Shown in pieces: positions 18,501 to 28,177 of a stretch of 64,000 nt of DNA. The notes beneath the pieces are model-generated. The model saw only the letters and a list, made by a program, of their open reading frames with translations. It was not told the DNA's origin and ran no database searches. Made by a program: the position numbers and the translations under genes. The stretch is from Betaproteobacteria bacterium (GTDB lineage Bacteria > Pseudomonadota > Gammaproteobacteria > Burkholderiales > Casimicrobiaceae). Each line of letters starts with the position of its first letter. Within the stretch, counting starts at the first letter, position 1. The stretch lies in NCBI GenBank assembly GCA_029884335.1, contig JAOUIA010000001.1, forward strand, positions 1-64,000, written 5' to 3'.

Positions 18501-19454
18501 GAGAAGCGCGTCGACCTGCAGCGCGCGTGGTCGGCGACCACGCACGCGATGCAGCGGTTGCGCGACGAGCCGCAGGCCGCCGACGAGGAGTACGACCGCG
18601 TGCTGGGCGACGACCCGGCGCCGCGCGTGCACCTGACGTTCGACCCCTCCGAGAACATCGCCGCGCCCTTCGTCGCGACCGGCGTGCGCCCGCGCGTGGC
18701 GGTGCTGCGCGAGCAAGGCGTCAACGGCCACGTCGAGATGGCCGCGGCGTTCGACCGCGCCGGGTTCGCCGCCTTCGACGTGCACATGAGCGACCTGATC
18801 CAGGGCAGGCGGGCGCTGGCCGAGTTCCAGGGGCTGGTCGCCTGCGGCGGCTTCTCGTACGGGGACGTGCTCGGCGCGGGCGAGGGCTGGGCGAAGTCCA
18901 TCCTGTTCAACGCGCGCGCGCGCGACGAGTTCGCCGCGTTCTTCGGGCGGCCCGGCACGTTCGCGCTGGGCGTGTGCAACGGCTGCCAGATGATGAGCAA
19001 CCTGCACGAGCTCATCCCCGGCAGCGACCACTGGCCGCACTTCGTGCGCAACCGTTCCGAGCAGTTCGAGGCGCGCGTGGTGACGCTGGAGGTCGGTCGT
19101 ACGCCGAGCCTGTTCTTCGCGGGCATGGCCGGCAGCCGCATCCCGGTGGCCACGGCGCACGGCGAGGGGCTGGCCGAGTTCCGCGACGCGGCGCAGCTCG
19201 CCGCCGCGCAGCCCTGGGTGGCGCTGCGCTACGCGGACGCCGCGGGCGAGCCCACCGAGCGGTATCCTTTCAACCCGAACGGGTCGCCGCAGGGCATCGC
19301 CGGACTGACCACGCCGGACGGGCGCTTCACCATCCTGATGCCGCACCCGGAGCGCGTGTTCCGCACGGTGCAGATGTCGTGGCACCCGCGGGAGTGGGGC
19401 GAGGATTCGCCGTGGATGCGGATGTTCCGCAACGCGCGCGTATTCGTCGGCTGA
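15576..19454 (+). CDS. purL: Phosphoribosylformylglycinamidine synthase, single-chain
   Basis: 1292 aa, the length of the large proteobacterial FGAM synthase. The N-terminal linker domain is followed by two AIR-synthase-like halves (for example [12 protein letters not shown] about 211-222, [23 protein letters not shown] about 304-326, [10 protein letters not shown] about 775). The C-terminal class I glutaminase has the nucleophile Cys in GVCNGCQMM (about 1132-1140) and MPHPERVFR (about 1255). Fourth step of purine synthesis. Confidence 0.97.
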   Translation: MAILSLRGRGALSAFRVAKLLAGVAAARPAHHVVGISAHWQHFVETSRTLSPPERATLERLLTYGPRDARGEDGGTPLLVVPRPGTISPWSSKATDIAHSCGLAAVNRIERGTLFTVRSEDDAPLVDGDRRALLPLIHDRMVEVVLDDERDAERLFTHLAPRPLATIPLLARGREALAAANAELGLALADDEIDYLDASFRALGRDPTDVELMMFAQANSEHCRHKIFNADWTIDGKAQERSLFRMIRDTHAAHPQGTVVAYSDNAAVMVGATVARFYPGAGGRYAAHREATHTLMKVETHNHPTAIAPFPGAATGAGGEIRDEGATGIGAKPKAGLVGYTVSHLAIPTLPQPWEAQAGKPDRIASALAIMLEGPIGAAAFNNEFGRPNLAGYFRTFEMQVGGQWRGYHKPIMVAGGVGNIRADHTAKKPLVEGTLLVQLGGPGMLIGMGGGAASSMATGTNAADLDFDSVQRGNAEIQRRAQEAIDRCWQLGDANPILSIHDVGAGGLSNALPELAHGGGVGATFDLRAIPTEESGMSPRELWCNEAQERYVLAIAPESLPRFRAICERERAPFAVVGSARADGRLVVEDSRFRNRPVDVPLDVILGKPPRMARDARRAKRELVAPRLAGTDLTEAAYRVLQFPAVADKTFLVTIGDRTVGGLCARDPMVGPWQVPVADVAVTLMDFAGYAGEAFAMGERTPLALIDAAASGRIAVAESITNLIAAPIAGLGDVKLSANWMAPAGYPGEDAALYDTVRAVSEFCIALGVSIPVGKDSMSMRTAWRDADGRDVAVVAPVSLVVSAFAPVDDVRGTLTPLLALDAGDTALVLLDASQGARRLGGSALAQVYGQLGDEAPDVHPGALASLFRVVAEARAAGWLAAYHDVADGGLFAALAEMAFASRCGIDVTLDGIDAPPLAALFAEEVGVVVQVPVATVKPLLDRARAAGLAAAIVGTPNDSDRLSVQTVDGLLLDEKRVDLQRAWSATTHAMQRLRDEPQAADEEYDRVLGDDPAPRVHLTFDPSENIAAPFVATGVRPRVAVLREQGVNGHVEMAAAFDRAGFAAFDVHMSDLIQGRRALAEFQGLVACGGFSYGDVLGAGEGWAKSILFNARARDEFAAFFGRPGTFALGVCNGCQMMSNLHELIPGSDHWPHFVRNRSEQFEARVVTLEVGRTPSLFFAGMAGSRIPVATAHGEGLAEFRDAAQLAAAQPWVALRYADAAGEPTERYPFNPNGSPQGIAGLTTPDGRFTILMPHPERVFRTVQMSWHPREWGEDSPWMRMFRNARVFVG

Positions 19455-19486
19455 GGCGACGGCGCACCACCCGACGGAGCAGACAC

Positions 19487-20113
19487 ATGGCTGGCATGGC
19501 GCTCACGGTGTACTCGATCGACGGCCTGGTCCCCGTGGTGGACCCGGCGGCATTCGTGCACCCTTCCGCGGTGCTCATCGGCGACGTGATCGTCGGGCCC
19601 GGCTGCTACATCGGGCCCTTCGCCAGCCTGCGCGGCGACTTCGGCCACATCGAGATCCGCGCGGGTGCCAACGTGCAGGACAACTGCATCCTGCACGGCT
19701 TTCCCGGCATGGGCACCGTGGTCGAGGAGGACGGCCACATCGGCCACGGCGCGATCCTCCACGGCTGCCGAGTCGAGCGCAACGGGCTCGTCGGCATGAA
19801 CGCGGTGGTGAACGACAACGCGGTCGTCGGCGAGTCCGCGATCGTCGCCGCGATGGCGTTCGTGCGCGCCGAGATGGTGATCCCGCCGCGCACGATCGCC
19901 GCCGGCGTGCCGGCGAAGGTGCTGCGCTCGCTCACCGAGACGGAACTCGCCTGGAAGCTCGAAGGCACGCGCGGCTACCAGGAGCTCGCGAAGCGCTCGC
20001 TCGCGACCATGGAGGCGGTAACGCCGCGGACGAGCGCGGAGCCGGGGCGCAGGCGGCTCGACTTTCCCGAACTGCTGCCGCTGTCGACGGTCAAGAAGCG
20101 CGAGCGCGGCTGA
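19487..20113 (+). CDS. CaiE/PaaY-type left-handed beta-helix protein (gamma-carbonic anhydrase-like)
   Basis: 208 aa. Hexapeptide-repeat core ([67 protein letters not shown]) with the three His of the gamma-carbonic anhydrase metal site. The N terminus and length resemble CaiE and PaaY, the latter a hydroxyphenylacetyl-CoA thioesterase. No carnitine or phenylacetate genes are adjacent, so substrate is open. An extra C-terminal tail of about 30 residues is Arg-rich. Confidence 0.85.
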   Translation: MAGMALTVYSIDGLVPVVDPAAFVHPSAVLIGDVIVGPGCYIGPFASLRGDFGHIEIRAGANVQDNCILHGFPGMGTVVEEDGHIGHGAILHGCRVERNGLVGMNAVVNDNAVVGESAIVAAMAFVRAEMVIPPRTIAAGVPAKVLRSLTETELAWKLEGTRGYQELAKRSLATMEAVTPRTSAEPGRRRLDFPELLPLSTVKKRERG

Positions 20114-20150
20114 GGCGACGGATGGTCGGCAGCGGCGCCTCCCCCGGCGT

Positions 20151-20226
20151 GGTCCCCGCGAAGCCGTGGACCCGGCGTCCTGCCGGCCGAAGACGCTGGA
20201 TTGCCGCTTGCGCGGGAATGACGACG
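20151..20226. repeat. Degenerate REP-like palindrome
   Basis: GTCCCCGCGAAGC near 20152 is matched imperfectly by GCTTGCGCGGGAATGAC near 20207. It looks like a decayed member of the family at 2796-2887. It fills much of the 175-bp gap before nrdJ. Confidence 0.55.
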
Positions 20227-20288
20227 CGGGGCAGCGCCATGGCACCCGAAGTACGCGCGCCGCGTGCGGGCGCAGGCGAGCGCGAACC

Positions 20289-22028
20289 ATGACGACCGGC
20301 TTCGCCAACGCGCTCGCGGAGTCGGTGTGGGAGCAGCGCTACCGCTTCGCGCCGGCTTCCGGGGCCCCCGAGTCGTCGATCGACGCGACCTGGGATCGCG
20401 TGGCGCGCGCGCTGGCGGCCGGCGAGCCGCGGGACCGCGAGCACTGGGCGGGCAGGTTCCGGGAGGCGCTGTCCGACTTCCGCTTCCTGCCCGGCGGCCG
20501 CATCCTCGCCGGCGCGGGCACCGCGCGCCGGGTCACGCTGTTCAACTGCTTCGTGATGGGCACCGTCGAGGACTCGCTCGACGGCATATTCGCGGCGCTG
20601 CGCGAATCGGCGCTCACGATGCAGCAGGGCGGCGGCATCGGCGTCGACTTCTCCACGCTGCGGCCCTACGGCGCGCTGGCTGACGCCACCGGCGGCATGG
20701 CCTCCGGCCCGGTGTCGTTCATGGACCTGTGGAACCAGATGTCCGAGACCGTGACCGGGGTGGGGCCCCGGCGCGGCGCGATGATGGGCACGCTGGCCTG
20801 CGAGCACCCCGACGTTCTCGCGTTCGTCGAGGCGAAGCGGCGTCCAGGGCGGCTCACCCACTTCAATCTCTCGGTGCTGGTCAGCGACGCGTTCATGCGC
20901 GCGGTCGAGGTTGGCGCCGACTGGACGCTGGCCTTTCCGCGTTTCGGCGTCGAGCGCCGCGTCGCTGCGCGCGCCCTGTGGGAAGGCGTCGTGCAGAGCG
21001 CCTACGAGAGCGCCGAGCCGGGCGTGCTGTTCATCGACCGCATCCGCGCCGAGGACAACCTCGCCTACGCGGAGACGATCAGCGCGACGAATCCCTGCGG
21101 CGAGATTCCGCTGCCGCCCTACGGCGCGTGCGACCTCGGCTCGATCAACCTGACGCGCTTCGTGCGCGAGGCGTTCTCGCCGCGTGCCGCGCTCGACCTT
21201 CGGGCGCTCGCCGACACCGCGGCGGTGGCGGCGAGAATGCTCGACGACGTCTACGAGGTCTCGACGTTCCCGCTGCCGCAGCAGGCCGCGGCGGCGAAGG
21301 CCTCGCGGCGGCTGGGCATCGGCATCACCGGGCTCGCCGACGCGCTCGCCATGCTCGGCCTGCGCTACGACGCTGCGGACGGGCGCAACGCCGCGGCGGC
21401 GGCGATGCGCACGATCTGCGAGGCGGCGTACGCCGCTTCGATCGAACTGGCCCGCGAGCGCGGCAGCTTCGAGCGCTTCGCGCGCGAGCGCTACCTCGCG
21501 GCGCCGTTCGTGCAGCGCCTGCCGCAGGGCTTGCGCGACGGCATCGCGCGCCACGGCATCCGGAACAGCCACCTGACCGCGATCGCGCCGGCAGGAACGA
21601 TCAGCCTGCTCGCCGGCAACGTGTCGAGCGGACTCGAGCCGATCTTCGCGCTCGAGTACGCGCGCGACGTGCGCCGGCCGGGAGGCGCGGTGGAGCGAGT
21701 CGGAGTCGAGTCGCACGCGCTGGCGCAGTGGCGGGAGCGCAGCGGCGACACGCCGCTGCCGCCGGCATTCGTCACCGCTGCCGAGGTGCCGGCGGAAGCG
21801 CAAGTCGAGATGCAGGCCGCGCTGCAGCCGCACGTCGACAACGCGATCTCCAAGACGACGAACGTGCCAGCCGACATCCCGCTCGACGAGTTCCGCGCGA
21901 TCTACCGCCGCGCGTGGGAGCGCGGCCTCAAGGGCTGCACCGTGTTCCGGCCGAACCGGGTCACCGGCGCGGTGCTGACGGGCCCCGAGCCGCGCTGCGA
22001 GCGCTGCGAGGTCGCGCCCGCGCCCTGA
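20289..22028 (+). CDS. nrdJ: Adenosylcobalamin-dependent (class II) ribonucleotide reductase
   Basis: 579 aa, the compact NrdJ form. Motifs: FNCFVMGTVEDSLDGIF (about 85-101), MQQGGGIGVDFSTLRP (about 112-127) and the active-site ATNPCGEIPLPPYGACDLGS (about 266-285), with a C-terminal Cys pair (RCERCE) for redox renewal. Makes deoxyribonucleotides with or without oxygen but needs coenzyme B12. No cobalamin riboswitch was recognised in the 175 bp upstream. Start MTTGFANALAESVW chosen because the upstream extension is repeat-derived. Confidence 0.93.
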   Translation: MTTGFANALAESVWEQRYRFAPASGAPESSIDATWDRVARALAAGEPRDREHWAGRFREALSDFRFLPGGRILAGAGTARRVTLFNCFVMGTVEDSLDGIFAALRESALTMQQGGGIGVDFSTLRPYGALADATGGMASGPVSFMDLWNQMSETVTGVGPRRGAMMGTLACEHPDVLAFVEAKRRPGRLTHFNLSVLVSDAFMRAVEVGADWTLAFPRFGVERRVAARALWEGVVQSAYESAEPGVLFIDRIRAEDNLAYAETISATNPCGEIPLPPYGACDLGSINLTRFVREAFSPRAALDLRALADTAAVAARMLDDVYEVSTFPLPQQAAAAKASRRLGIGITGLADALAMLGLRYDAADGRNAAAAAMRTICEAAYAASIELARERGSFERFARERYLAAPFVQRLPQGLRDGIARHGIRNSHLTAIAPAGTISLLAGNVSSGLEPIFALEYARDVRRPGGAVERVGVESHALAQWRERSGDTPLPPAFVTAAEVPAEAQVEMQAALQPHVDNAISKTTNVPADIPLDEFRAIYRRAWERGLKGCTVFRPNRVTGAVLTGPEPRCERCEVAPAP

Positions 22029-22037
22029 GGGCGCGGC

Positions 22038-23411
22038 TCAGGGACGCGCCGCCGCGGCGAGCGCAGCGACGCTCGCCGCGCCACCGAGGCCCGCGCACAG
22101 CGCGACCAGCTGCCGGGCGCGCTCCGCGCCCAGCACCGGATCCACCAGCGCGTGGAACTTGCGCTCCAGGTCCGCGTCGCTCATCGGGCGCTCCAGGCTG
22201 CCGATGGCGTGCGCGACGAAGCGATGCAGCCGCCGTCCGTCCCTGCAGACCACGGTGACGTCGGCCGCCTCCTCGGCGATCGCATCGTCGGCGGTGGCCG
22301 TCACGCGCTCCCGCAGCGCGACGACGTCCGGCCGCGTCACCATGGCGTCGGCGAATTCCGCCTCGCCCGCCGCGCCGAACACGATGCCGGCTGCGCAGGC
22401 GTGGTAGACGCTGAACTTGCCCTCCAGCCCGCTGCGCGGCGCCTTCTTGCCGGTGAGCTCGAGGACGAGGGGGTGCACGCGCAGCTCGACACGCTCGACA
22501 TCGTCGGCCCCGAGCGCGTGCTCGTCGCGCAGCTGCACGCAGCCGTCGATGCTCGGGTGGATCACGATGCCGCAGGCGAACGGCTTGTACGTGTTCGACG
22601 CGATCTCGAAGCGCCGTCCGAGCGCGTCGCCGATCTCGTTCCAGTCGCACTTCGTCGAGAACGTCTGCATGAGGCCGCGCGGCGCCTCGAGCGCGCGCGG
22701 CGACGCGGTGTAGCCGTGGCGCGCCATCAGCGCAGCCATCAGGCCCGCCCGCGCCGCGCCGCCGGGATGGAACGGCTTGGTCATCGTGCCGAACTGCTCG
22801 CGCACGCCGATCGGCTGCGACGCGGCGATGCCGAGCGCCATGGCGGTGGCCCCGGCGTCGAGCTTCAGCAGCCGCGCGCACGCGGCGGCGGCCCCCAGCA
22901 TGCCGGTCGACCCCGTGATGTGCCAGCCGCGGTCGTAGTGGTCGGGGTAGATCGCATTGCCGACGCGGCAGGCGACGTCGACGCCGAGCACCAGCGCGTC
23001 GACCAGCTCTCGCCCCGATGCGCCGCGGTGCTCCGCGAGCGCCAGGGCCGCCGAGGCGACCGGCCCCGCGGGGTGGATGATCGTGCGCAGGTGCGTGTCG
23101 TCGAAGTCGAACGTGTGCGAGGCGATGCCGTTGAGCAGCGCGGCGCTGGCCACGTCGACGCGCTCGGCGCGGCCGAGCAGGCTCGCCTGCGGCGCCGGGG
23201 ACAGCTCCCGCACCGCTGCCAGCGCTGCCTCGAGGGTGGCGTGGCGCGAGGCGCCGATCGCGCAGCCGAGCCAGTTGCCGAACGTGCGGTGCGCCTCGCG
23301 CTCGACTTGCGCGTCCCAGCCGTGCGACGGATGCGTCGCGACAAACTCCGCGAGCATGCGCGTGACGGCCGGCGCGTTCGAGTCGGCCGTCACCTTCGTG
23401 TTGTGCGCCAT
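22038..23411 (-). CDS. MmgE/PrpD family protein
   Basis: 457 aa. Shows [49 protein letters not shown] (about 96-128) and the FHPGGAARAGLMAALMA stretch typical of the family, whose members include 2-methylcitrate and iminodisuccinate-related lyases. Last gene of the minus-strand tctBA-ggt-Bug operon, 9 nt after the Bug gene, so its substrate is probably the imported polycarboxylate or a derivative. Confidence 0.9.
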   Translation of the reverse strand: MAHNTKVTADSNAPAVTRMLAEFVATHPSHGWDAQVEREAHRTFGNWLGCAIGASRHATLEAALAAVRELSPAPQASLLGRAERVDVASAALLNGIASHTFDFDDTHLRTIIHPAGPVASAALALAEHRGASGRELVDALVLGVDVACRVGNAIYPDHYDRGWHITGSTGMLGAAAACARLLKLDAGATAMALGIAASQPIGVREQFGTMTKPFHPGGAARAGLMAALMARHGYTASPRALEAPRGLMQTFSTKCDWNEIGDALGRRFEIASNTYKPFACGIVIHPSIDGCVQLRDEHALGADDVERVELRVHPLVLELTGKKAPRSGLEGKFSVYHACAAGIVFGAAGEAEFADAMVTRPDVVALRERVTATADDAIAEEAADVTVVCRDGRRLHRFVAHAIGSLERPMSDADLERKFHALVDPVLGAERARQLVALCAGLGGAASVAALAAAARP

Positions 23412-23420
23412 CGCCGTGCT

Positions 23421-24407
23421 TCAGTCGGTCAGCTCGATGCCGCGGTCCTTCGCGAGCTTCGACCAGCGCGCTATGTCGTCGCGGATGTACTGGCCGAACT
23501 GGTCGGGCGTCATCGGCATCGGTTCGAGCGCCTCGCCTGCGAGCCGCTCGCGCAGGTCGGGCGCTTCCAGCATCCTGTTGATCTCGTCGTTGAGCCGCTT
23601 GACGATCGGCGCGGGCAGGTTCGCCGGCCCGACGATGCCGTACCACTGCACGCCGTCGAAGCCCCTGTAGCCCAGCTCCTCGAACGTCGGCACGTCGGGC
23701 AGCAGGCGGTGGCGCGTGCGTCCCGTGACCGCCAGCGGCTTCACCTTGCCGCCCTTGATGTGCGGCAGCCCCGCCGCGAGCCCCGGGAACAGCGCCTGCG
23801 TCTGCCCGCCGAGGATGTCGGCGATCGCCGGGCCGATGCCGCGGTAGGCGACGTGCGTCGCCTCGAACCCGGCCGCGACCTTGAACTGCTCCATCGCGAG
23901 GTGCGTGAGCGTGCCCGGGCCTGCCGAGCCGTAGGAGAGCTTGCCGGCCTGCGCCTTCGCGTAGGCGACGAACTCGGGCAGCGTGGCCACCGGCATCGCC
24001 GTCGGCACGATGAGGACGTTCGGCGTGCCGCCGACCATGGCCACCGGCGTGAAGTCGCGCACGGCGTCGTAGGGGAGCTTGCGCACCGCGGGATTCGTGC
24101 CGTGCGTGCCGACGTAGCCGACCATCAGCGTGTAGCCGTCGGGCGCGGCACGCGCGGTCGCCAGCGAACCGACGACCCCGCCGCCGCCGCTCTGGTTCTC
24201 CACCACGACGCTCTGGCCGAGCGCGCGGCCGAGGCGGTCGGCCACAGTGCGGGCGACGAGGTCGACGCCGCCGCCCGGCTGCACCGGTGCGATGATGCGC
24301 AGGTTGCGGTTCGGGTAGGGGGCCTGGGCGCCGGCCGGCGCGGCGACGAATGCCGTGGCGAATGCGACCACGGCGAGCGCCGCGGCGCGTTCTCGAAGTG
24401 TCTGCAT
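23421..24407 (-). CDS. Bug/TctC-family tripartite tricarboxylate receptor
   Basis: 328 aa. ATG at 24407 preceded by AGGAGG. Signal peptide about 1-28 (ending AGAQA). Mature part has IIAPVQPGGGVDLVART, the VENQSGGGG loop, APDGYTLMVGY and HVAYRGIGPAIADILGGQTQALF, all Bug hallmarks. Periplasmic binding protein for carboxylates; lies in the same operon as tctB and tctA, so probably their cognate receptor. Confidence 0.95.
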   Translation of the reverse strand: MQTLRERAAALAVVAFATAFVAAPAGAQAPYPNRNLRIIAPVQPGGGVDLVARTVADRLGRALGQSVVVENQSGGGGVVGSLATARAAPDGYTLMVGYVGTHGTNPAVRKLPYDAVRDFTPVAMVGGTPNVLIVPTAMPVATLPEFVAYAKAQAGKLSYGSAGPGTLTHLAMEQFKVAAGFEATHVAYRGIGPAIADILGGQTQALFPGLAAGLPHIKGGKVKPLAVTGRTRHRLLPDVPTFEELGYRGFDGVQWYGIVGPANLPAPIVKRLNDEINRMLEAPDLRERLAGEALEPMPMTPDQFGQYIRDDIARWSKLAKDRGIELTD

Positions 24408-24433
24408 GATTCCTCCCACGATGCGCTGCGCGC

Positions 24434-26020
24434 TCAGTATCCCACCGGATAGCCGTCGCGGCGCGGATCGGAGCCCGCCATGTAGCCGTCGCCGGTGCGC
24501 ACGACGAACTGCCCGCAGCCGAAGCCGAACGAGTCGCCGGGCACGTTGACGCGGTGGCCGAGTGCGGCGAGACCGTCGCGCAAGTGCGCCGATGTCGTCG
24601 ACTCCACGTCGATCGCCAGCCCGCCGTTGATGCGCCACCGCGGCGCGTCGAGCACTGCCTGCGCGTTCATGCGGTGATCGACGAGCCGGGTGATCGTCTG
24701 CACGTGGCCGGGCGGCTGCACCGGTCCACCCATGACGCCGAACGCGGCCAGCGGCGCGCCGCCGCGGGTGACGAAGCCGGGGATGATCGTGTGGAACGGG
24801 CGCTTGCCGCCGGCGACCTCGTTCGGGTGGCCGGCCGCCAGCGAGAAGCCGTGGCCGCGGTTCTGCAGGCTGATGCCGGTGCCGGGCACGACCACGCCCG
24901 AGCCGAAGCCCATGTAGTTCGACTGGATGAGCGACACCATCGTGCCGGCGGCGTCGCCCAAGGCGAGGTAGACGGTGCCGCCGCGCGCGGGCTCTCCGGG
25001 CATCGGCGCCGCGGCCTTCGCAGGGTCGACGAGCTTCGCGCGGGCGTCGAGGTAGGCGGCCTCCAGGAGCGCGGAGGGTGGAAAGCGCATCGCCGCGGGA
25101 TCGGCCACGTGCGCGTAGGCGTCGGCAAACGCGAGCTTGGTGGCCTCGATCGCGAGGTGCTGGCTGGCGACCGAGTCGGGGTCGAGCGCGCCCATGTCGA
25201 AGCGCTGCAGCAGGCCGAGCGCGATCAGCGCGACGATGCCCTGGCCGCTGGGCGGGATCTCGTGGACCTCGACGTCGCGATAGCGGACCGCGAGCGGCGT
25301 CACCCAGTCGGCGGCCATGCCGGCGAAGTCCGCGAGCGTGTGCGCGCCGCCGTGGCTGCGCGCGTGCGCGACCATCGCCTCGGCCAGCGACCCCCGGTAG
25401 AACGCCTCGCCCCTGCTCATGGCGATGGCGCGCAGCGTGTCCGCCATCGCGGGGCACGCGAAGGTTTCGCCGACCGCGGGCGCGCGGCCGCGCGGCAGGA
25501 AGTGCTCGGCGAAACCGAGGTCGTGCGGAATGACCGTCGCCGCGCGCGACCACAGCTGCGCGATCGTCGGGGCCACGGCGAAGCCGTCGCGCGCGTAGCG
25601 GATCGCCGGCTCGAACAGGTCGGCGAACGGCAGCTTGCCGAAGCGCTCCGACAGCGCGCGCCAGCCGGCGACGGCGCCCGGAATCGTGACCGCGTCCCAG
25701 CCGTAGACCGGCATCGCTTCCAGCCCCGCGAAGCGCTCGCGGTTCCAGGCTGCGGGCGAGCGGCCCGAGGCATTGAGGCCGACGAGCGTCCGGCCATCCC
25801 AGAGAATGGCGAACAGATCGCTGCCGATGCCGTTGGTCGTGGGCTCGACGACCGTGAGCGTGATCGCCGTGGCGACCGCGGCGTCGACCGCGTTGCCGCC
25901 TCGCGCGAGCATGGCGAGGCCGGCCTGCGCGGCCAGCGGCTGCGACGTCGCGACGACGTTGCGGGCGAAGAGCGGCTGCCGCCGCGAAGCGTAGGGCAGT
26001 GCCGGGGCCAGGTCCCTCAC
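24434..26020 (-). CDS. ggt: Gamma-glutamyltransferase family protein, cytoplasmic type
   Basis: 528 aa. The large-subunit region has VATSQPLAAQAGLAMLARGGNAVDAAVA (about 23-50). The autocleavage/nucleophile Thr is Thr349 in RGGTVYLALGD, followed by VSLIQSNYMGFGSGVVVPGTGI. No signal peptide is visible, unlike classical periplasmic Ggt, so the enzyme is probably cytosolic (YwrD-like branch). It sits inside a TTT transport operon, which suggests hydrolysis of an imported gamma-glutamyl or similar amide. Confidence 0.9.
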   Translation of the reverse strand: MRDLAPALPYASRRQPLFARNVVATSQPLAAQAGLAMLARGGNAVDAAVATAITLTVVEPTTNGIGSDLFAILWDGRTLVGLNASGRSPAAWNRERFAGLEAMPVYGWDAVTIPGAVAGWRALSERFGKLPFADLFEPAIRYARDGFAVAPTIAQLWSRAATVIPHDLGFAEHFLPRGRAPAVGETFACPAMADTLRAIAMSRGEAFYRGSLAEAMVAHARSHGGAHTLADFAGMAADWVTPLAVRYRDVEVHEIPPSGQGIVALIALGLLQRFDMGALDPDSVASQHLAIEATKLAFADAYAHVADPAAMRFPPSALLEAAYLDARAKLVDPAKAAAPMPGEPARGGTVYLALGDAAGTMVSLIQSNYMGFGSGVVVPGTGISLQNRGHGFSLAAGHPNEVAGGKRPFHTIIPGFVTRGGAPLAAFGVMGGPVQPPGHVQTITRLVDHRMNAQAVLDAPRWRINGGLAIDVESTTSAHLRDGLAALGHRVNVPGDSFGFGCGQFVVRTGDGYMAGSDPRRDGYPVGY

Positions 26021-26051
26021 GTTGCTTCCCGGCCGGCCGGCCGGATGCCGG

Positions 26052-27560
26052 CTACGCGGCTTCCTCGTGGAACGCCTCCTCGCGCTTCTTGCGGATCATC
26101 GGCAGCGCGACGATGATCAGCAGGATCGCGGCCAGCGCGATCAGCGTGGCGGAGATCGGCCGGGTCACGAACACCGTCGGGTCGCCGCGCGACAGCAGCA
26201 GCGCGCGGCGCAGGTTCTCCTCCATCAGCGGCCCGAGGATGAAGCCGAGCAGCAGCGGCGCCGGCTCGCACTCCAGCTTGACGAAGATCCAGCCGAGCAC
26301 GCCGAACACGACGGTCAGCACCACGTCGAACACGTTGTTCTGCAGGCTGTAGGTGCCGATGCAGCAGAACACCAGGATCGCCGGGTAGAGCAGGCGGTAG
26401 GGCACCTGCAGCAGCTTGACCCAGATGCCGATCATCGGGAGGTTCAGCACCACCAGCATCAGGTTGCCGATCCACATGCTGGCGATCAGCCCCCAGAAGA
26501 GCTGCGGGTTGCTCGTCATCACCTGCGGCCCCGGCTGGATGCTGTGGATCGTCATCGCGCCGACCATCAGCGCCATGACCGCGTTGGGCGGGATGCCGAG
26601 CGTCAGCAGCGGGATGAACGAGGCCTGCGAGCCGGAGTTGTTCGCGCTCTCGGGCGCCGCCACGCCGCGGATGTTGCCCTTGCCGAAGGACTGAGGCTCC
26701 TTGCTGATCTTTTTCTCGATCGTGTAGGCGGCGAACGCCGAAAGGAGCGCCCCGCCGCCCGGCAGGATGCCGAGCACCGAGCCGATGCCGGTGCCGCGGG
26801 CGATCGCCGGCAGCACTTCCTTGAACTCCTTCCACGTCAGCATCAGGTTCGACACCTTGTCGGTGAAGACCTCGCGGTGGCCGCGGTGCTCGAGGTTGAT
26901 GATGATTTCCGCGAATGCGAACAATCCCATGGCGACGACGACGAAGCCGATGCCGTCGGAGAGTTCGGGGATGCCGAACGTGTAGCGCTGCAGGCCGGAG
27001 TTGACGTCGGTGCCGATGATGCCGAGCAGCAGGCCGAGCACGATCATGCCGATGGCTTTCACCAGGGAGCCGCTCGCGAGCACCACCGCCGAGATGAGGC
27101 CGAGCACCATCAGCGAGAAGTACTCGGCGGGGCCGAACTTCAGCGCGACCTCGGCGAGCGGCGGGGCGAATCCGGCGACGACCAGCGTGGCGAAGGTGCC
27201 CGCGATGAACGAGCCGATCGCCGCCACCGCCAGCGCCTTGCCGGCCCGGCCTTGCCGCGCCATCTGGTAGCCGTCGATGCACGTCACCACCGACGAGGAC
27301 TCGCCCGGAAGGTTGACGAGAATCGCCGTCGTCGAGCCGCCGTACTGCGCGCCGTAGTAGATGCCGGCGAGCATGATCAGCGCCGAGACCGGCGGCAGCG
27401 CGTAGGTGATCGGCAGCAGCATCGCGATCGTCGGCACCGGGCCGATGCCGGGCAGCACGCCGATCAGCGTGCCGAGCACCACGCCGAGGAAGCAGTAGAA
27501 GATGTTGGTGAACGTGAGGGCGACGGAGAACCCGAGGCCGAGGTTGCTCAGGAGTTCCAT
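26052..27560 (-). CDS. tctA: TctA-family large permease subunit of TTT transporter
   Basis: 502 aa with about 11-12 membrane helices. Two family motifs are present: GVLPGIGPVPTIAMLLPITY (about 35-54) and GTGIGSVLGILPGGGALLSAF (about 255-275). YGGSTTAILVNLPGESSSVVTCIDGYQMA is also typical. Inner-membrane sodium or proton symporter part, working with TctB and a Bug receptor. Confidence 0.96.
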   Translation of the reverse strand: MELLSNLGLGFSVALTFTNIFYCFLGVVLGTLIGVLPGIGPVPTIAMLLPITYALPPVSALIMLAGIYYGAQYGGSTTAILVNLPGESSSVVTCIDGYQMARQGRAGKALAVAAIGSFIAGTFATLVVAGFAPPLAEVALKFGPAEYFSLMVLGLISAVVLASGSLVKAIGMIVLGLLLGIIGTDVNSGLQRYTFGIPELSDGIGFVVVAMGLFAFAEIIINLEHRGHREVFTDKVSNLMLTWKEFKEVLPAIARGTGIGSVLGILPGGGALLSAFAAYTIEKKISKEPQSFGKGNIRGVAAPESANNSGSQASFIPLLTLGIPPNAVMALMVGAMTIHSIQPGPQVMTSNPQLFWGLIASMWIGNLMLVVLNLPMIGIWVKLLQVPYRLLYPAILVFCCIGTYSLQNNVFDVVLTVVFGVLGWIFVKLECEPAPLLLGFILGPLMEENLRRALLLSRGDPTVFVTRPISATLIALAAILLIIVALPMIRKKREEAFHEEAA

Positions 27561-27564
27561 CGCG

Positions 27565-28023
27565 TCACCCCACCAGCGCCGGCGGCCACGTCGGCAGCTG
27601 CAGCTGCAGGCCGTAGCGGAACGCGAGCACGACGAATGCGGCGAGCAGCACCGCGGCGATCACCGATTCCTTCCAGCGGTACTCGTAGCTCGCGGTGCTC
27701 GCGACCAGCACGACCAGGATCGTGGCGATGACGAGCCCGAGCTTGACCACGGTCAGCCCGAACACCAGCACGGCGGCCAGCACGATGAGCATCGGCTTGA
27801 GCGTCGGGAAGGAGAGCGGCTCTCCCTGCAGCCGGAACGAGCGCAAGACGAGCAGCAACCCGAGGCCGATCATGATGGTGCCGAGCCAACGCGGGAAGTA
27901 GCCGGGCCCCATGCGGCCCGCGGAGCCAATCGCGTAGTTGAACGCGATGCCCACGCCCAAGCCGCCGAGCACGATGAACATCACGCCCGCCCAGAAGTCC
28001 TTGGGGTGGGTAATGGTGCGCAT
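27565..28023 (-). CDS. tctB: TctB-family small permease subunit of TTT transporter
   Basis: 152 aa; ATG at 28023 preceded by AGGAGG. Four predicted membrane helices; MGPGYFPRWLGTIMIGLGLLL (about 38-58) is the TctB signature. First gene of the minus-strand operon, 4 nt before tctA. Shares a 154-bp intergenic region with a divergent Bug gene. Confidence 0.93.
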   Translation of the reverse strand: MRTITHPKDFWAGVMFIVLGGLGVGIAFNYAIGSAGRMGPGYFPRWLGTIMIGLGLLLVLRSFRLQGEPLSFPTLKPMLIVLAAVLVFGLTVVKLGLVIATILVVLVASTASYEYRWKESVIAAVLLAAFVVLAFRYGLQLQLPTWPPALVG

Positions 28024-28134
28024 GAAGCCCCTCCTAGCGTTTGCTGTATTGGTCCGACCCGCCGTCGTACGCGGCAGTCGTGGAAGTCTAGCACCGCCGC
28101 AGCGGCATTTCGCGCCGCGGCCCCCCGACACCGC

Positions 28135-28140
28135 TATACT
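28135..28140 (+). promoter_or_regulatory. Putative -10 TATACT for Bug gene
   Basis: TATACT lies 38 nt before the ATG at 28178 in the divergent tctB/Bug intergenic region. GGGAGG follows at 28160-28165. No convincing -35. Confidence 0.35.
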
Positions 28141-28177
28141 GCCCCGCCAAGGCAACGACGGGAGGCGCGACTTGGCG

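Noticed and set aside
15372-19385. 1337-codon open frame antisense to purL
   Set aside because: Full-length shadow of a strongly conserved gene caused by high GC; composition is Arg/Ala/His-rich low complexity with no family motif.
20114-20288. Cobalamin riboswitch upstream of nrdJ
   Set aside because: The region is dominated by a degenerate REP palindrome and shows no B12-box-like sequence.
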